The notes: generated by a model from the letters alone, not told the origin. DNA of 64,000 nt from Bradyrhizobium manausense (GCF_018130615.1 NZ_JAFCKB010000001.1:372001-436000); one strand, 5' to 3'. Positions 17,935-27,837 are shown, numbered from the stretch's first letter. Numbers and translations: made by a program.

Positions 17935-19391
17935 GATGCCGGCTCCAGGAATTTGTCGACGGATTTGTCCGTCACGCTTTTCACGATATGCGCGACCAGT
18001 TCGATGGCGACCTGTTCCTTGGTCATCACCGGCCAGGAATCAACAATGATCTCGCCGTTGTTCTCAGCATTCTTGCTGATGAGGTGCACGGTGTTGCGAT
18101 CGCCGCCCATCACGCCGGTGGCGGGCGAGACGTCGTTGGCGACGATCCAGTCGCAGCCCTTGCGGGCGAGCTTGGTCTTGGCGTTGTCGATGAGGTGCTC
18201 GGTCTCGGCGGCAAAGCCGATCACCAGCGGCGGGCGCTTGTCGGCGAGCTTGGAGATCGTCGCGAGGATGTCGGGGTTCTCGACCAGCTGAAGCGGCGGC
18301 ATTCCGGCCGAGGTCTTCTTCAGCTTCTGCTCGCCTTCATTGGCGACGCGCCAGTCGGCAACCGCGGCGGCGAAGATCGCGATGTCGGCCGGAAGCGCGG
18401 CCTGCACCTGCTCCAGCATCTGCCGCGCGGATTCGACGTGCTTGACGTTGACGCCCGCGGGATCGTCGAGGTCGACCGGGCCGCTGACCAGGATCACCTC
18501 GGCGCCCGCGGCCTGTGCGGCGGCAGCAATGGCAAAGCCCTGCTTGCCGGAGGAGCGATTGGCGATGTAGCGCACCGGATCGATCGGCTCGTGTGTGGGA
18601 CCCGCGGTGATCAGCACGCGCTTGCCGGCGAGTGGTCGGGGCACCGGCGGCCGCAGCAGCCGTTCGGCGACAGTGGCGATCTCGATCGCCTCGGACATGC
18701 GGCCGACGCCGGCTTCGCCCGCTTCGGCCATCTCGCCGGAGTTGGGCCCGATCAGCAACACGCCGTCACGCTGCAGCTGTGCGACGTTGCGGCGGGTCGC
18801 GGCGTTGTTCCACATCAGCGGATTCATCGCCGGCGCAAGCAGGATTTTTCGATTGGTCGCGAGCAGGATGGCGCTGGCGAGGTCGTCGGCGTGGCCATTG
18901 GCCATCTTTGCCATCAGGTCGGCAGTCGCCGGCGCCACCACGATGAGGTCGCAGTCGCGCGCGAGGCGGATATGGCCGGCGTCGAACTCGCTCTGGGGAT
19001 CGAACAGGTCGGTGTAGACGCGTTCATGGGAGAGCGCGCTGACCGAGAGTGGCGTGACGAACTGCTCCGCCGCCTTGGTCAGCACGCAGCGAACGTCGAT
19101 GCGCCGCTCCTTCAGCCTGCGGATCAGGTCGAGCGACTTGAAGGCGGCGATGCCGCCGCCGATGATCAGGGTGATGCTGGCCTCAGGGGCGGCGCCAGGG
19201 CGGAGGGACGCAGGCGCGGGGGCCGCCTCGGGCGGCACCGCAAACGGCGTCAGCGGCTCTTCGCGGCCCTCGATCAGCTCCCGCAGGATGACCCGGACCT
19301 CTTCCTCGACCGACCTGCGGTTCTTGGCCGAACGCAGCCGCAAATAGGCTTTGACGGTGTCGTCGAGCTTGCGGATGGTCAGGCTTGCCAT
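17931..19391 (-). CDS. coaBC: CoaBC with N-terminal FitA-like ribbon-helix-helix domain
   Basis: 486 residues, about 80 more than a standard CoaBC. Residues 1-44 ([37 protein letters not shown]) match the FitA/VapB ribbon-helix-helix antitoxin fold: one strand and two helices. A Pro/Ala linker (about 46-70) leads to the CoaC flavoprotein domain ([56 protein letters not shown]), then CoaB ([47 protein letters not shown]). CoaBC turns phosphopantothenate and cysteine into phosphopantetheine. The start codon ATG 19391 needs the N-terminal domain because no ATG lies between it and CoaC. Twin palindromes sit just upstream, so autoregulation is likely. Confidence 0.92.
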   Translation of the reverse strand: MASLTIRKLDDTVKAYLRLRSAKNRRSVEEEVRVILRELIEGREEPLTPFAVPPEAAPAPASLRPGAAPEASITLIIGGGIAAFKSLDLIRRLKERRIDVRCVLTKAAEQFVTPLSVSALSHERVYTDLFDPQSEFDAGHIRLARDCDLIVVAPATADLMAKMANGHADDLASAILLATNRKILLAPAMNPLMWNNAATRRNVAQLQRDGVLLIGPNSGEMAEAGEAGVGRMSEAIEIATVAERLLRPPVPRPLAGKRVLITAGPTHEPIDPVRYIANRSSGKQGFAIAAAAQAAGAEVILVSGPVDLDDPAGVNVKHVESARQMLEQVQAALPADIAIFAAAVADWRVANEGEQKLKKTSAGMPPLQLVENPDILATISKLADKRPPLVIGFAAETEHLIDNAKTKLARKGCDWIVANDVSPATGVMGGDRNTVHLISKNAENNGEIIVDSWPVMTKEQVAIELVAHIVKSVTDKSVDKFLEPAS

Positions 19392-19410
19392 GACGCCTCT
19401 CCAGCACGAA

Positions 19411-19450
19411 TGATAGCGATGCTATCACTCGTTTGATTGCAATGCAATCA
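19411..19450. promoter_or_regulatory. two tandem 17-bp palindromic operators upstream of coaBC
   Basis: TGATAGCGATGCTATCA (19411-19427) and TGATTGCAATGCAATCA (19434-19450) are both perfect dyads around a 3-bp centre. They agree at 14 of 17 positions and are spaced 23 bp centre to centre, about two helical turns. They lie 20-60 bp upstream of the coaBC ATG, in the short ubiB-coaBC gap. They are the obvious target for the ribbon-helix-helix domain on CoaBC itself. Confidence 0.82.
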
Positions 19451-19462
19451 AGCTTTCGGCAA

Positions 19463-21037
19463 TCATAGATTCCGGACGGCGACCAGAATGCCGATGAAGG
19501 TCGCGGCGATGATCCACAGCGCCACGGTGCGCCAGCGATTCTTGCGGCCCTCGCTGCGGCCCATGGCGGCGATGCTTTCCGGCGACAGCCGAATGCCCTC
19601 CCGCGTCATGGTTTCGAGCTGCTCCAGCACCGCAACCGAACGCTGCGCGATGTCGGGCAGGCGCATCAGCACGCGGGCGAGATCGCCGCCGCCGGTCAGC
19701 GCCCCCTGCACCCGGCCGATCGGTCCGAGATTACGCTCGATCCATTCGCGCACCACGGGGTCGGCGACCTTCCAGATGTCGAGCTTGGGATCGAAGCCGC
19801 GCGCGACGCCTTCGACCACGACCATGGTCTTCTGCAGCAGGATCAGCTCTGGCCGCGTCGTCATGTCGAACAGGCCGGTGACTTCCAGCAGCAGCGTCAG
19901 GAGCCGCGCCATCGAGATCTCCTCGGCGGTGCGGTTGTGAATGGGCTCGCCGATGGCGCGGATGGCCTGCGCGAAATTCTCGACCGAATGGTGCGAGGGG
20001 ACGTAGCCCGCCTCGAAATGCACCTCGGCGACGCGGCGATAGTCGCGGGTGATGAAGCCGAGCAGGATTTCGGCGAGGAAGCGCCGCTCCTTCATGCCGA
20101 GCCGGCCCATGATGCCGAAATCGACCGCGACGAGGCGGCCGGCGTCATCGAGGAACAGATTGCCCGGATGCATGTCGGCGTGGAAAAAGCCGTCGCGCAG
20201 CGCGTGCCGCAGAAAGCTCTGGATCACCTTGCGGCCGAGATCGGGCAGATCGACCTGCGCTTCCGCGAGGCGCTTGTGATCGTTCAGCGCGATGCCGTCG
20301 ATCCACTCCATCGTCAGCACGTTGTGTGTGGTGCGGTCCCAGTCGACGGTCGGCACGCGGAAATCAGGATCGTCCTGCGTGTTCTCCGCCATCTCCGAGA
20401 GCGCCGCGGCTTCCAGCCGCAGGTCCATCTCCATCGCCACCGAGCGCGACATGGTGTTGATGACTTCGATCAGGCGCAGGCGCCGCGCCTCGGACGAATA
20501 GGCTTCGGCCTTGTGCGCGACGAAGAAGAAATCGGAGAGGTCGCGGCGGAAGCGCGACGCGACGTGCGGCCGGAGCACCTTGACCGCGACGGGCTTGCGG
20601 ATCCCGTCGCGCTCGACCTCGCCGCGATGCACCTGGGCGATCGAGGCGGCGGCCACCGGCGGACCGAACGTGACGAAGACATCCTTCAGCGGCCGTTCCA
20701 ACGACGTCGCGATCGCAGCTTCGGCTTCGGCTTGCGGAAACGGTGGTAGCCGGTCCTGAAGGCTTTCGAGATCGCGCGCCATGTTGAAGCCGACGACATC
20801 GGGGCGCGTTGCCAAGAATTGGCCGAGCTTGAGATAGGCCGGGCCCATCCGTGTCAGCGCGCGCGAGATTCGCGGGCCGTGCTTGTCGCCACGGCGTTCG
20901 ACGATGCGCGCAAGCTTCAGCGCGAGCTGTCCGGGTGGCGGCACCAGGCTCGGGTCGACGGAACCGAATACGCCCTCGCGCGCAAACACGAACGCGGCGC
21001 GGATCAGGCGCGTCATGTGGGTGATGGCAGAAATCAC
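19463..21037 (-). CDS. ubiB: UbiB, ABC1/ADCK-type atypical kinase for ubiquinone synthesis
   Basis: 524 residues. UbiB signatures: [19 protein letters not shown] (KxGQ motif), [16 protein letters not shown] (Ala-rich loop), VAVKVLRP (ATP Lys), [23 protein letters not shown] (catalytic and metal residues). The end has a hydrophobic membrane anchor ([18 protein letters not shown]). It is needed for aerobic ubiquinone synthesis, probably through ATP-driven lipid handling. Its start overlaps the ubiE stop by ATGA. Confidence 0.96.
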   Translation of the reverse strand: MISAITHMTRLIRAAFVFAREGVFGSVDPSLVPPPGQLALKLARIVERRGDKHGPRISRALTRMGPAYLKLGQFLATRPDVVGFNMARDLESLQDRLPPFPQAEAEAAIATSLERPLKDVFVTFGPPVAAASIAQVHRGEVERDGIRKPVAVKVLRPHVASRFRRDLSDFFFVAHKAEAYSSEARRLRLIEVINTMSRSVAMEMDLRLEAAALSEMAENTQDDPDFRVPTVDWDRTTHNVLTMEWIDGIALNDHKRLAEAQVDLPDLGRKVIQSFLRHALRDGFFHADMHPGNLFLDDAGRLVAVDFGIMGRLGMKERRFLAEILLGFITRDYRRVAEVHFEAGYVPSHHSVENFAQAIRAIGEPIHNRTAEEISMARLLTLLLEVTGLFDMTTRPELILLQKTMVVVEGVARGFDPKLDIWKVADPVVREWIERNLGPIGRVQGALTGGGDLARVLMRLPDIAQRSVAVLEQLETMTREGIRLSPESIAAMGRSEGRKNRWRTVALWIIAATFIGILVAVRNL

Positions 21038-21795
21038 AAACGCCAGCCCGAATGCAGTGCGACGATGCCGCCGGTCAAGGTTTGAAAGCCGACGCGGGAG
21101 AAGCCGGCGTTGCGGATCATGTCGGCGAAGGCGTTTGGCTTCGGAAACTTGCGGATCGACTCGACGAGATATTGGTAGGATTCGGCGTCACCCGTGACCA
21201 TGCGGCCGAGCGGCGGAATCACCTTGAACGAGAACAGGTCGTAGAGCTTGTCGAGGCCGGGCATCTCGACGGTCGAGAATTCCAGGCACAGGAAGCGGCT
21301 GCCGGGCTTGAGCACGCGATAGGCCTCGCGCAACGCCTTGTCGATCTGCGGCACATTGCGAATGCCGAAAGCGATCGTATATGCGTCAAAGCTGCGGTCG
21401 GCGAAGGCGAGCGCCTCGGCATTGCCTTCGACGAAATCGACCTGGGTCTCGAGGTGACGCTTGGCGGCACGTTCGCGGCCTACCGCCAGCATGTCGGAAT
21501 TGATGTCGCAGACGGTGGCATGGAAGCCCGCGCCCGCCGCCTTGGCGGCGCGGAACGAGATGTCGCCGGTGCCGCCGGCCACGTCGAGCAATGCAAACGG
21601 CCGGTCGCTTCGCGGCGGGTCGAGCGCATTGATCATGATGTCCTTCCAGACCCGGTGCAGGCCACCGGACATCAGGTCGTTCATCAGATCATAGCGCGAC
21701 GCCACGCTGTGAAACACATCGTTCACCAGCGTCTGCTTGTCCCCCAGGGGGACGTCCCTGAAGCCAAAATGCGTGGTTTCGCCCGGCCGATCCAT
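21034..21795 (-). CDS. ubiE: ubiquinone/menaquinone biosynthesis C-methyltransferase
   Basis: 253 residues. Class I SAM methyltransferase: [18 protein letters not shown] (motif I), then [19 protein letters not shown] and [20 protein letters not shown], the UbiE-specific FGIRN text. The start [21 protein letters not shown] is also typical. It methylates the benzoquinol ring in ubiquinone synthesis and heads the ubiE-ubiB-coaBC-dut series. mutM is divergent from it 81 bp away. Confidence 0.97.
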   Translation of the reverse strand: MDRPGETTHFGFRDVPLGDKQTLVNDVFHSVASRYDLMNDLMSGGLHRVWKDIMINALDPPRSDRPFALLDVAGGTGDISFRAAKAAGAGFHATVCDINSDMLAVGRERAAKRHLETQVDFVEGNAEALAFADRSFDAYTIAFGIRNVPQIDKALREAYRVLKPGSRFLCLEFSTVEMPGLDKLYDLFSFKVIPPLGRMVTGDAESYQYLVESIRKFPKPNAFADMIRNAGFSRVGFQTLTGGIVALHSGWRL

Positions 21796-21876
21796 TACTC
21801 TACTCCACGATGCCGACCATAGCGCGGCCGCCGCAATGGCGCTATCACACCGCCCTCATAAGGTGAATGCCTGACC

Positions 21877-22758
21877 ATGCCTGAATTGCCCGAAGTCGAG
21901 ACCGTCCGCCGCGGCCTTCAGCCCGTCATGGAGGGCGCGAAAATCGTGGTTGCCGAGGCCCGCAGGCCGGATTTGCGCTTTCCGTTCCAGCCCGACTTCG
22001 TGGCCCGGCTCCAGGGGCAGATCGTCACGGGCCTCGGCCGCCGGGCAAAATATCTCATGGCCGACCTCGCCTCCGGCGACGTGCTGCTGATGCATCTGGG
22101 CATGTCGGGCTCGTTTCGCGTCATCAAGCCGGACAACGAGGCCGCACCCGGCGAGTTTCATTATCCCAGGGGTAAGGACTCCACGCACGACCACGTGCTG
22201 TTTCGGATGTCCTCGGGCGCCGACATCGTCTTCAACGATCCGCGCAGGTTCGGTTACATGAAAGTGATCGCGCGCAACGCGCTCGAAGACGAGCCGCTGC
22301 TGCGCGACCTCGGCCCCGAGCCGCTCGGCAACGAGTTCGACGCCGCGATGCTGGCAAGCTCCTGCGCTGGCAAGACCACGAGCCTGAAGGCGGCACTGCT
22401 CGACCAGCGCGTGGTCGCAGGCCTCGGCAACATCTATGTCTGTGAAGCCCTGCACCGCTCGCATCTGTCGCCGCGCCGGATCGCCGCGACGATCGCGACC
22501 AAGAAGGGTGAGCCGACAGACCACGCCAAGCGGTTGGTCGGTGCGATCCATACCGTGCTCAATGATGCCATCAAGGCCGGCGGCTCATCGTTGCGCGATC
22601 ATCGCCAGACCTCGGGCGAGCTCGGCTATTTCCAGCATTCGTTCAAGGTCTATGACCGCGAAGGCGAGACCTGCAAGACGCCCCGCTGCGGCGGTATCGT
22701 GAAGCGCTTCACCCAGAACGGCCGCTCGACATTCTGGTGTTCGAAGTGTCAGAAGTAG
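21877..22758 (+). CDS. mutM: formamidopyrimidine-DNA glycosylase
   Basis: 293 residues. The mature N terminus [13 protein letters not shown] supplies the catalytic Pro2 and Glu3. [10 protein letters not shown] carries the beta-hairpin lysine, and [21 protein letters not shown] precedes the C-terminal zinc finger [13 protein letters not shown] with CSKCQK (four cysteines intact). It excises 8-oxoguanine and nicks the strand. It shares a 3' spacing of only 6 bp with the following GNAT gene. Confidence 0.98.
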   Translation: MPELPEVETVRRGLQPVMEGAKIVVAEARRPDLRFPFQPDFVARLQGQIVTGLGRRAKYLMADLASGDVLLMHLGMSGSFRVIKPDNEAAPGEFHYPRGKDSTHDHVLFRMSSGADIVFNDPRRFGYMKVIARNALEDEPLLRDLGPEPLGNEFDAAMLASSCAGKTTSLKAALLDQRVVAGLGNIYVCEALHRSHLSPRRIAATIATKKGEPTDHAKRLVGAIHTVLNDAIKAGGSSLRDHRQTSGELGYFQHSFKVYDREGETCKTPRCGGIVKRFTQNGRSTFWCSKCQK

Positions 22759-22764
22759 CAGGCC

Positions 22765-23319
22765 ATGCAGACGCCGCGGCTTGAAACCGAACGGCTGATC
22801 CTGCGTCCGCTGGCGTTGTCCGACGCGGCGGCGATTCAGCGCCATTTCGACAATTGGAACATCATCCAGCACCTTACTGCCATTGTGCCCTGGCCCTATC
22901 CGGCGGACGGCGCGAAAACCTTCGTCCGATCGCAGCTCGACAAGATCGCAGGTGGCGAGGAGATCAATCATTGGATGCTGGTGCTGAAGGACGGCGATGG
23001 CGAAGCGATCGGCAACATTCATTTTCGACCCCGTGCCGACGGCGCCAAAGGCAATCGCGGCTTCTGGCTGGCTGAGCCTTACTGGGGGCGTGGCCTGATG
23101 ACGGAGGCCGTCACCGCGGTGAACGACTTTGCTTTCCTCACGCTCGGGCTCGATCATTTTTACGTCTGCAATGCCGCCACCAACGACGCTTCGCGCAGGG
23201 TCAAGCAGAAGACCGGCGCGGAGTTTGTCGGATTCATCGAGCTTGCCCATCACGGCGGACAGTTGAAGTCCGAGCGATGGATCGTACGGCGTGAAGACTG
23301 GTTGCGCGGCAGGGCGTGA
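22765..23319 (+). CDS. GNAT N-acetyltransferase, RimJ/RimL-like
   Basis: 184 residues. It begins MQTPRLETERLILRPL, the typical start of RimJ-type acetyltransferases, and includes GNRGFWLAEPYWGRGLMTEAV, the acetyl-CoA pyrophosphate-binding segment, then HFYVCNAATNDASRRVKQK. It probably acetylates an amine of a small molecule or a protein N terminus; the substrate is unknown. It begins 6 bp after mutM and is probably cotranscribed. Confidence 0.88.
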   Translation: MQTPRLETERLILRPLALSDAAAIQRHFDNWNIIQHLTAIVPWPYPADGAKTFVRSQLDKIAGGEEINHWMLVLKDGDGEAIGNIHFRPRADGAKGNRGFWLAEPYWGRGLMTEAVTAVNDFAFLTLGLDHFYVCNAATNDASRRVKQKTGAEFVGFIELAHHGGQLKSERWIVRREDWLRGRA

Positions 23320-23510
23320 CGACGTCGCCAGGATTGGCGAGATTTGGCCCGAGCGAAGCCGCGTTTCGCCCGTCGGCCGTTTTTCCTGATGGGTCAAGGG
23401 CCTGCGCGCCGCTACCGGCGGCCCCGGCCGAGAGCCGTTCTACTGTGCATGGGGTTGTTTTCGCGCTTTTTTGTTCGAGCGCGCGTTCGCCCTCCTCAAA
23501 AAACGCGACG

Positions 23511-23548
23511 CGAAGCAATCCGGCCGGGCTGGTGGCCGGATTGCTTCG
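23511..23548. repeat. perfect 15-bp inverted repeat, possible terminator of the ParA gene
   Basis: CGAAGCAATCCGGCC (23511-23525) is mirrored exactly by GGCCGGATTGCTTCG (23534-23548) with an 8-nt loop. Read on the minus strand, a run of six T follows 7 nt later, so it could end the ParA transcript. It lies in the 290-bp convergent gap between the GNAT and ParA genes, which otherwise shows no gene. Confidence 0.55.
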
Positions 23549-23609
23549 TCGCTTGGGCTCATTCACCGGATAGCGAGGAGCCCGTCTGCGTCCTGAGCGA
23601 TCGCCCCGC

Positions 23610-24353
23610 TCAGGATGCCAGACCAGTTGTCTCGTCTACCGCAAGCTCGGGGGCTGCGTGCAATATGCCGTCCGCCATCGAGACGGCCTGATCGATCAGG
23701 ACATTGGTCGGGGCCTCGAGCTCGAGCCGGGTCTCGATCCACTGCCACAGGCCGCGGATCTCCTCGGTCGACTTGCCGTTCGGCGCGAATTCGCTGACGG
23801 CGAGGCCGTTCGCGAGCGAGTCCTGGTGATCATTGCGCATCACGATCAGCGGTCGCGCGAGCACCTCGGCGAGATCGAGCGCGGCTTCTTCCGCGAGCGA
23901 GTTGGCGGCGTTGTCGATGCGCTGGCCGCGGATCGGCGTCTGGTTCAGCACGAAGCTGTAGGGACGTTTCCAGGCGCGCGCCACGCTGAGGGTGGAGACG
24001 GTCGCCTCGATGTCGGCGACGCTCGGGCGGGCCGGAATCAGGCAGAGATCCGAGTAGCGGATCGCGGCGGTGGTCGCGGCGCTGAGGCCGGCTGCGGTGT
24101 CGACGATCGCGAGCTGCAGGCCACTGTCCGCCAGCATCTTCAGCCGTGGCGCGAAATCCGCGGCGTGATAGATCGGCTCGACGACGACATCGTCGTTGTT
24201 GCGGCGGCGCTGCCAGTTGGAGAGAGTACCCTGCGGGTCGGTCTCGATCAGGCGGACGGTGAAACCGGCCTGCTTGGCGGCCAGTGCGAGGCCGACGGCG
24301 AGCGTGCTCTTGCCACTGCCGCCCTTTTGGGTGGCCAGTACGATCGTGTGCAT
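23610..24353 (-). CDS. orphan ParA-family ATPase
   Basis: 247 residues from ATG 24353 (MHTIVLATQKGGSGKST). Deviant Walker A KGGSGKST at residues 10-17, AIVDTAAGLSAATTAAIR (Walker B region) and YSFVLNQTPIRGQRID are ParA/MinD signatures. No parB or parS-like cluster is adjacent, so it is not the chromosome segregation parA. It may position another cargo. It is divergent from the gamma-glutamyltransferase gene and lies alone. Confidence 0.88.
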   Translation of the reverse strand: MHTIVLATQKGGSGKSTLAVGLALAAKQAGFTVRLIETDPQGTLSNWQRRRNNDDVVVEPIYHAADFAPRLKMLADSGLQLAIVDTAAGLSAATTAAIRYSDLCLIPARPSVADIEATVSTLSVARAWKRPYSFVLNQTPIRGQRIDNAANSLAEEAALDLAEVLARPLIVMRNDHQDSLANGLAVSEFAPNGKSTEEIRGLWQWIETRLELEAPTNVLIDQAVSMADGILHAAPELAVDETTGLAS

Positions 24354-24474
24354 GTGAAGTTCAATCCTTTGGAGTGCCTGGGTCTTGGATAACGCCACGC
24401 GAACGTGCATCGCCTTGCGATGCTGAGCTCTTCTCGCTCAGGACGTGCCCTGCCCGATCCAAAGGGGACCGCGG

Positions 24475-24636
24475 ATGTCCGAATCAACGCTAACGATGAT
24501 GGCAGAATCGGGAATGCCAGCTAATCCGTACCACTACTGGACCCGTAATCGCGCGTATGATGTGCTTGCCGCAGTGAATAAGAAAGGCAAGCGGCATGGG
24601 CGGCAATTGGCGCGACCGGACGGCAAGCATCTTTGA
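24475..24636 (+). CDS. possible small protein upstream of the gamma-glutamyltransferase
   Basis: A 53-codon reading frame from ATG 24475 has an AAGGGGA ribosome binding site about 8 nt before it. The protein starts MSESTLTMMAESG, then an aromatic stretch NPYHYWTRNRAYDVL and a basic tail. It overlaps the start of the next gene by 41 nt in another frame. Third-position GC is lower than in the neighbours, and I recognise no family. It may be a leader peptide or chance. Confidence 0.28.
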   Translation: MSESTLTMMAESGMPANPYHYWTRNRAYDVLAAVNKKGKRHGRQLARPDGKHL

Positions 24637-26275
24637 ATGTCAGAAGATGCCGGCGGTTTCGAGCCGCGGCATGGTGGTGAGCAATCACCCGCTTGCCTCC
24701 AGCGCCGGCGCCGAGATGCTGGCCGCCGGCGGCAATGCAATTGACGCCGCGATCGCCACGCTGTTCACGCTGACCGTGGTCGAGCCGATGATGGTCGGCA
24801 TCATCGGCGGCGGCATGGCGCATATCCGCCTCGCCGATGGCAGCCATCGTTTCATCGACGGCCAGAGCACCGTGCCGGCGGCCGTGCGTGACACCACCTA
24901 CACGTCCAAGCCAGGCTCTGCGCACGACGTGTTCGACACGGTGGGCAACGAGAACCTCAATGGCCCGAAGGCGGTCGCGACGCCGGGCTCGCTGAAGGCG
25001 TGGTGCGAGACGCAGCAAAGGTTCGGCACCATGCCGCTGGCCGACGTCATGCAGCCCGCGATCAAACATGCCGCGCGCGGCTATGCGGCGACGCCCTACT
25101 TGCACGAATGCATCAGCGAGAGCGCTGCCGAAATGCGCAAGGACAAGGCGATCGCGGCGATCTATCTGCCTGACGGTGAGCCGCTCAAGGTCGGCGCGCG
25201 CGTGGTGCAGGTCGAATATGCCGAGACGCTTCGTTATATTGCCGACCACGGCGAGACCGCCCTCTATGAGGGGCCGCTCGGCGATATCCTCGTCGACTAC
25301 ATGGAGAAGACCAGCGGCTTCATCCGCCGCAACGATCTCACCCATTACAAGACCGTCGAGCGGCAGCCGATCCGCGCCGACTATCGCGGCTGGACCATCC
25401 TTGGGCCACCGCCGCCCGCGGCCTCCGGCGTGCATATTGCGCAGATGCTGAACGTTCTGGAAGGCTACGACATCGGCGCTCTCGGCTTCGGCACATCAGA
25501 GACCATTCATTATCTCGCCGAAGTCCTGAAGATCGCCTTCGCCGACCGCGCTGCGGCCAGCGGCGATCCTGCCTATGTCGGCGTGCCCGTGGAGAAGCTG
25601 ACGTCGAAGGCCTATGCCGAGGAGCGCCGCCGCACGATCGATCCGGCGCGTGCGCAGGCTTTCGGTGCGGGCGTGGCGCAGCTCGAAAGCGCGCACACCA
25701 CGCACATGACGGCGGCAGACAGTTTCGGCAACGTGGTCGCGACCACGCAGACCATCAACAATCTCTTCGGTGCCAAGATCATGATCCCCGGTCTCGGCGC
25801 CATCGCCAACAACTACATGAACCTGTTCGATCCGCGTCCGGGTCACGCGTTATCATTGGCGCCAGGCAAGCGTGTGACCACCTCGATGTCGCCGATGATG
25901 GCGCTTCGTGATGGCAAGCTGCGCTACGCGCTCGGCCTGCCCGGAGGAAAGCGCATCTTCCCGAGTGCGATGCAGGCGCTGGTCAACCTGATCGATCACG
26001 GCATGAGCTTGCAGGAAGCGGTCGAGGCGCCGCGGGTCTGGACCGAGGGCAACGCGCTCGAGGTCGAGCAGTCGGTGCCCGAAGCCGTGCGCGCAAGACT
26101 CGCCGCGCTTGGTCACAAGGTCCAGCCGGTTGCAACAGTCGCCGGCGGCATGAACGGCATCGCCTTCCACGACGACGGCACCATGACCGGCGCCGCCTGC
26201 TGGCGCGCGGACGGCACGCCGGTGGGGATTTCGGGCGGCCTTGCGAGGAGCGGGATCAGGTTCAGGTTGGGTTGA
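24596..26275 (+). CDS. gamma-glutamyltransferase family protein
   Basis: 559 residues, Ntn-hydrolase of the gamma-glutamyltranspeptidase family. The N-terminal part has VVSNHPLASSAGAEMLAAGG and NAIDAAIATLF. The autoprocessing site is ESAHTTHMTAADSFGN, where the Thr before HMT becomes the new N-terminal nucleophile, followed by the oxyanion glycines. No signal peptide is seen, unlike periplasmic GGT of E. coli, so a cytosolic role and a substrate other than glutathione are possible. ATG 24596 is preceded by a GAAAGG-like site. Confidence 0.9.
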   Translation: MGGNWRDRTASIFECQKMPAVSSRGMVVSNHPLASSAGAEMLAAGGNAIDAAIATLFTLTVVEPMMVGIIGGGMAHIRLADGSHRFIDGQSTVPAAVRDTTYTSKPGSAHDVFDTVGNENLNGPKAVATPGSLKAWCETQQRFGTMPLADVMQPAIKHAARGYAATPYLHECISESAAEMRKDKAIAAIYLPDGEPLKVGARVVQVEYAETLRYIADHGETALYEGPLGDILVDYMEKTSGFIRRNDLTHYKTVERQPIRADYRGWTILGPPPPAASGVHIAQMLNVLEGYDIGALGFGTSETIHYLAEVLKIAFADRAAASGDPAYVGVPVEKLTSKAYAEERRRTIDPARAQAFGAGVAQLESAHTTHMTAADSFGNVVATTQTINNLFGAKIMIPGLGAIANNYMNLFDPRPGHALSLAPGKRVTTSMSPMMALRDGKLRYALGLPGGKRIFPSAMQALVNLIDHGMSLQEAVEAPRVWTEGNALEVEQSVPEAVRARLAALGHKVQPVATVAGGMNGIAFHDDGTMTGAACWRADGTPVGISGGLARSGIRFRLG

Positions 26276-26278
26276 TCG

Positions 26279-27640
26279 CTACTTCCGCACGCAGATCACC
26301 CGCACGACGGCGGCCTTCGCATCCGTCGACGTGCCGTTCGCGGTGACCGCGTTCGCCTTCAGGAAATTGCGCACGGCTTCTGCGGAGACAATCACCGCCT
26401 GTGACGCCGGCACCGATGTTGCGGGGCCCGCCACCATCGCCGGCTTCAACAACGCAACGCCGGCGAATTTGCTCTCGCCGTCCATGGCCGGGCTGCCGGA
26501 GAAGCCGACCGCCGGTGGAGGCGAGAGCGCAGAGTCGGTCGTCGTCACCGGCGCCAGTGCGCCCTTGACGCTCGACACGCCGGCTGCGCCGCCCTGGCTC
26601 TGCGGATCGGCGATGCCGACGACATCGACACTCGTCTTTGCTGCACCACTAGCGAGGTTGAGCGGCTTCAGGGCGCGCGCGCCGTAGATGTGCAAGAGCG
26701 CGAGATCGTGCTCCTTGTCCTCGGCGAGACGATCGGCATTCCCATAGCCGGCGATAGTGATCGCAAGGCAGCTGTCGGTGATGAGGCGATCGGTGATGAT
26801 GGCGCCATCATCGCTGACCACGATGCCGGTGCCGTACTCGACGGTTTTGCGCGGCGCAGGCCCCGTTTGCGGTCCGGACGGAAACGCATTGAACGCGCTC
26901 GACATCGCGATCACGACCGGCTCGACCGTGTTCTCGGTCGCCTGATCGTACAAGATCGTCATGATGCGGACTTCGTCGCCCTTGAAGGTGCCGCGCACGT
27001 AAAACTTCTTCAGGCCCTGGAGTCCCGACAGCACGAAGAAGTCGGGCTTCACCACGGTGTAGTCGACCTTGCGTCCGGCCGGCTCCTTTTTCTCGGCGTC
27101 CGCGAGCTTTGCGGTCGTCGGGTTCGCCTCCTTGCGGCGGCTGAGCATCACCTGCACCGTTCCGGTCGGCGAGGTCCATTTCGACCCATTGGCGTCGGTG
27201 GCCTGCTGCGGCACCAGTTTTGAGGGAATGCCGAGCCGCGCGCCGCTGGTCATCTCCGTCACGATCTTCCAGCCGACGCTGTCCTGCTTGCGCCGTGCGG
27301 TCTCGGCGAGCGCGGCGCGCTCCTGCGGATTGAGCACGCCGGTCGGCTTGCCGCCCTTGGCTTTCTGGTATTCCTTGATGGCATCGACCATGCGCGAGCT
27401 GACGTCGCCGGTGATGGCGCCGTTATATTCGCCGACCCAGGCGAGGTCGGACTGCAGCGACAGCCGCTCCGCCTGCGCCATCGCATCGGCTGTCGCTGAC
27501 GGCGTTTGCAGGGCAGGGGGCTTGATGGGTACGGTCTGGACCACTTTCGGCTTGGCACCTGGGATCTGCGGCGCCGTCATCTGGGCGCTCGCGCCTGTGG
27601 CGGACGCCAACATCAGTGTTGCCGCAAGCATCGATCTCAT
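26279..27640 (-). CDS. secreted trypsin-like protease homologue lacking the catalytic histidine
   Basis: 453 residues from ATG 27640. A signal peptide, MRSMLAATLMLASATGASA, ends at an AxA site. Residues about 50-100 look like a peptidoglycan-binding-type helical unit (WVGEYNGAITGD, VDAIKEYQKAKGGKPTGVL). The C-terminal half is a chymotrypsin fold: GTGIVVSDDGAIITD, HDLALLHI (Asp present) and GFSGSPAMDG (Ser present). The segment that should read TNAHVV reads TDRLIT, so Leu286 replaces the catalytic His. It is probably not an active protease and may bind peptides or cell wall. A later start inside the signal peptide is possible. Confidence 0.8.
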   Translation of the reverse strand: MRSMLAATLMLASATGASAQMTAPQIPGAKPKVVQTVPIKPPALQTPSATADAMAQAERLSLQSDLAWVGEYNGAITGDVSSRMVDAIKEYQKAKGGKPTGVLNPQERAALAETARRKQDSVGWKIVTEMTSGARLGIPSKLVPQQATDANGSKWTSPTGTVQVMLSRRKEANPTTAKLADAEKKEPAGRKVDYTVVKPDFFVLSGLQGLKKFYVRGTFKGDEVRIMTILYDQATENTVEPVVIAMSSAFNAFPSGPQTGPAPRKTVEYGTGIVVSDDGAIITDRLITDSCLAITIAGYGNADRLAEDKEHDLALLHIYGARALKPLNLASGAAKTSVDVVGIADPQSQGGAAGVSSVKGALAPVTTTDSALSPPPAVGFSGSPAMDGESKFAGVALLKPAMVAGPATSVPASQAVIVSAEAVRNFLKANAVTANGTSTDAKAAVVRVICVRK

Positions 27641-27724
27641 GACAAATCCAGCCAGCCCATTGAACGCGCTGCCATTGAAGCACATCTCGTTGGTCGCGAA
27701 CAATGTTGGGGTGGTTCATGTGTT

Positions 27725-27837
27725 GACCCTCATCCTGAGGAGCCGCGAAGCGGCGTTTCGAAGGATGAAGGCCGAGCTGCGAGAGCGGGGCCTGCATGGT
27801 TCGAGACGGCGCTGCGCGCCTCCTCACCATGAGGGTT
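27725..27837. repeat. Bradyrhizobium-type CCTCATCCTGAGG repeat before the moeB-like gene
   Basis: GACCCTCATCCTGAGGAGC (from 27725) is mirrored by GCCTCCTCACCATGAGGGTTG (to 27837), with internal dyads such as AGCCGCGAAGCGGC and GCGCTGCGCGCC. It ends about 16 bp before the moeB-like ATG, so any promoter of that gene lies within or before the repeat. Confidence 0.65.
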
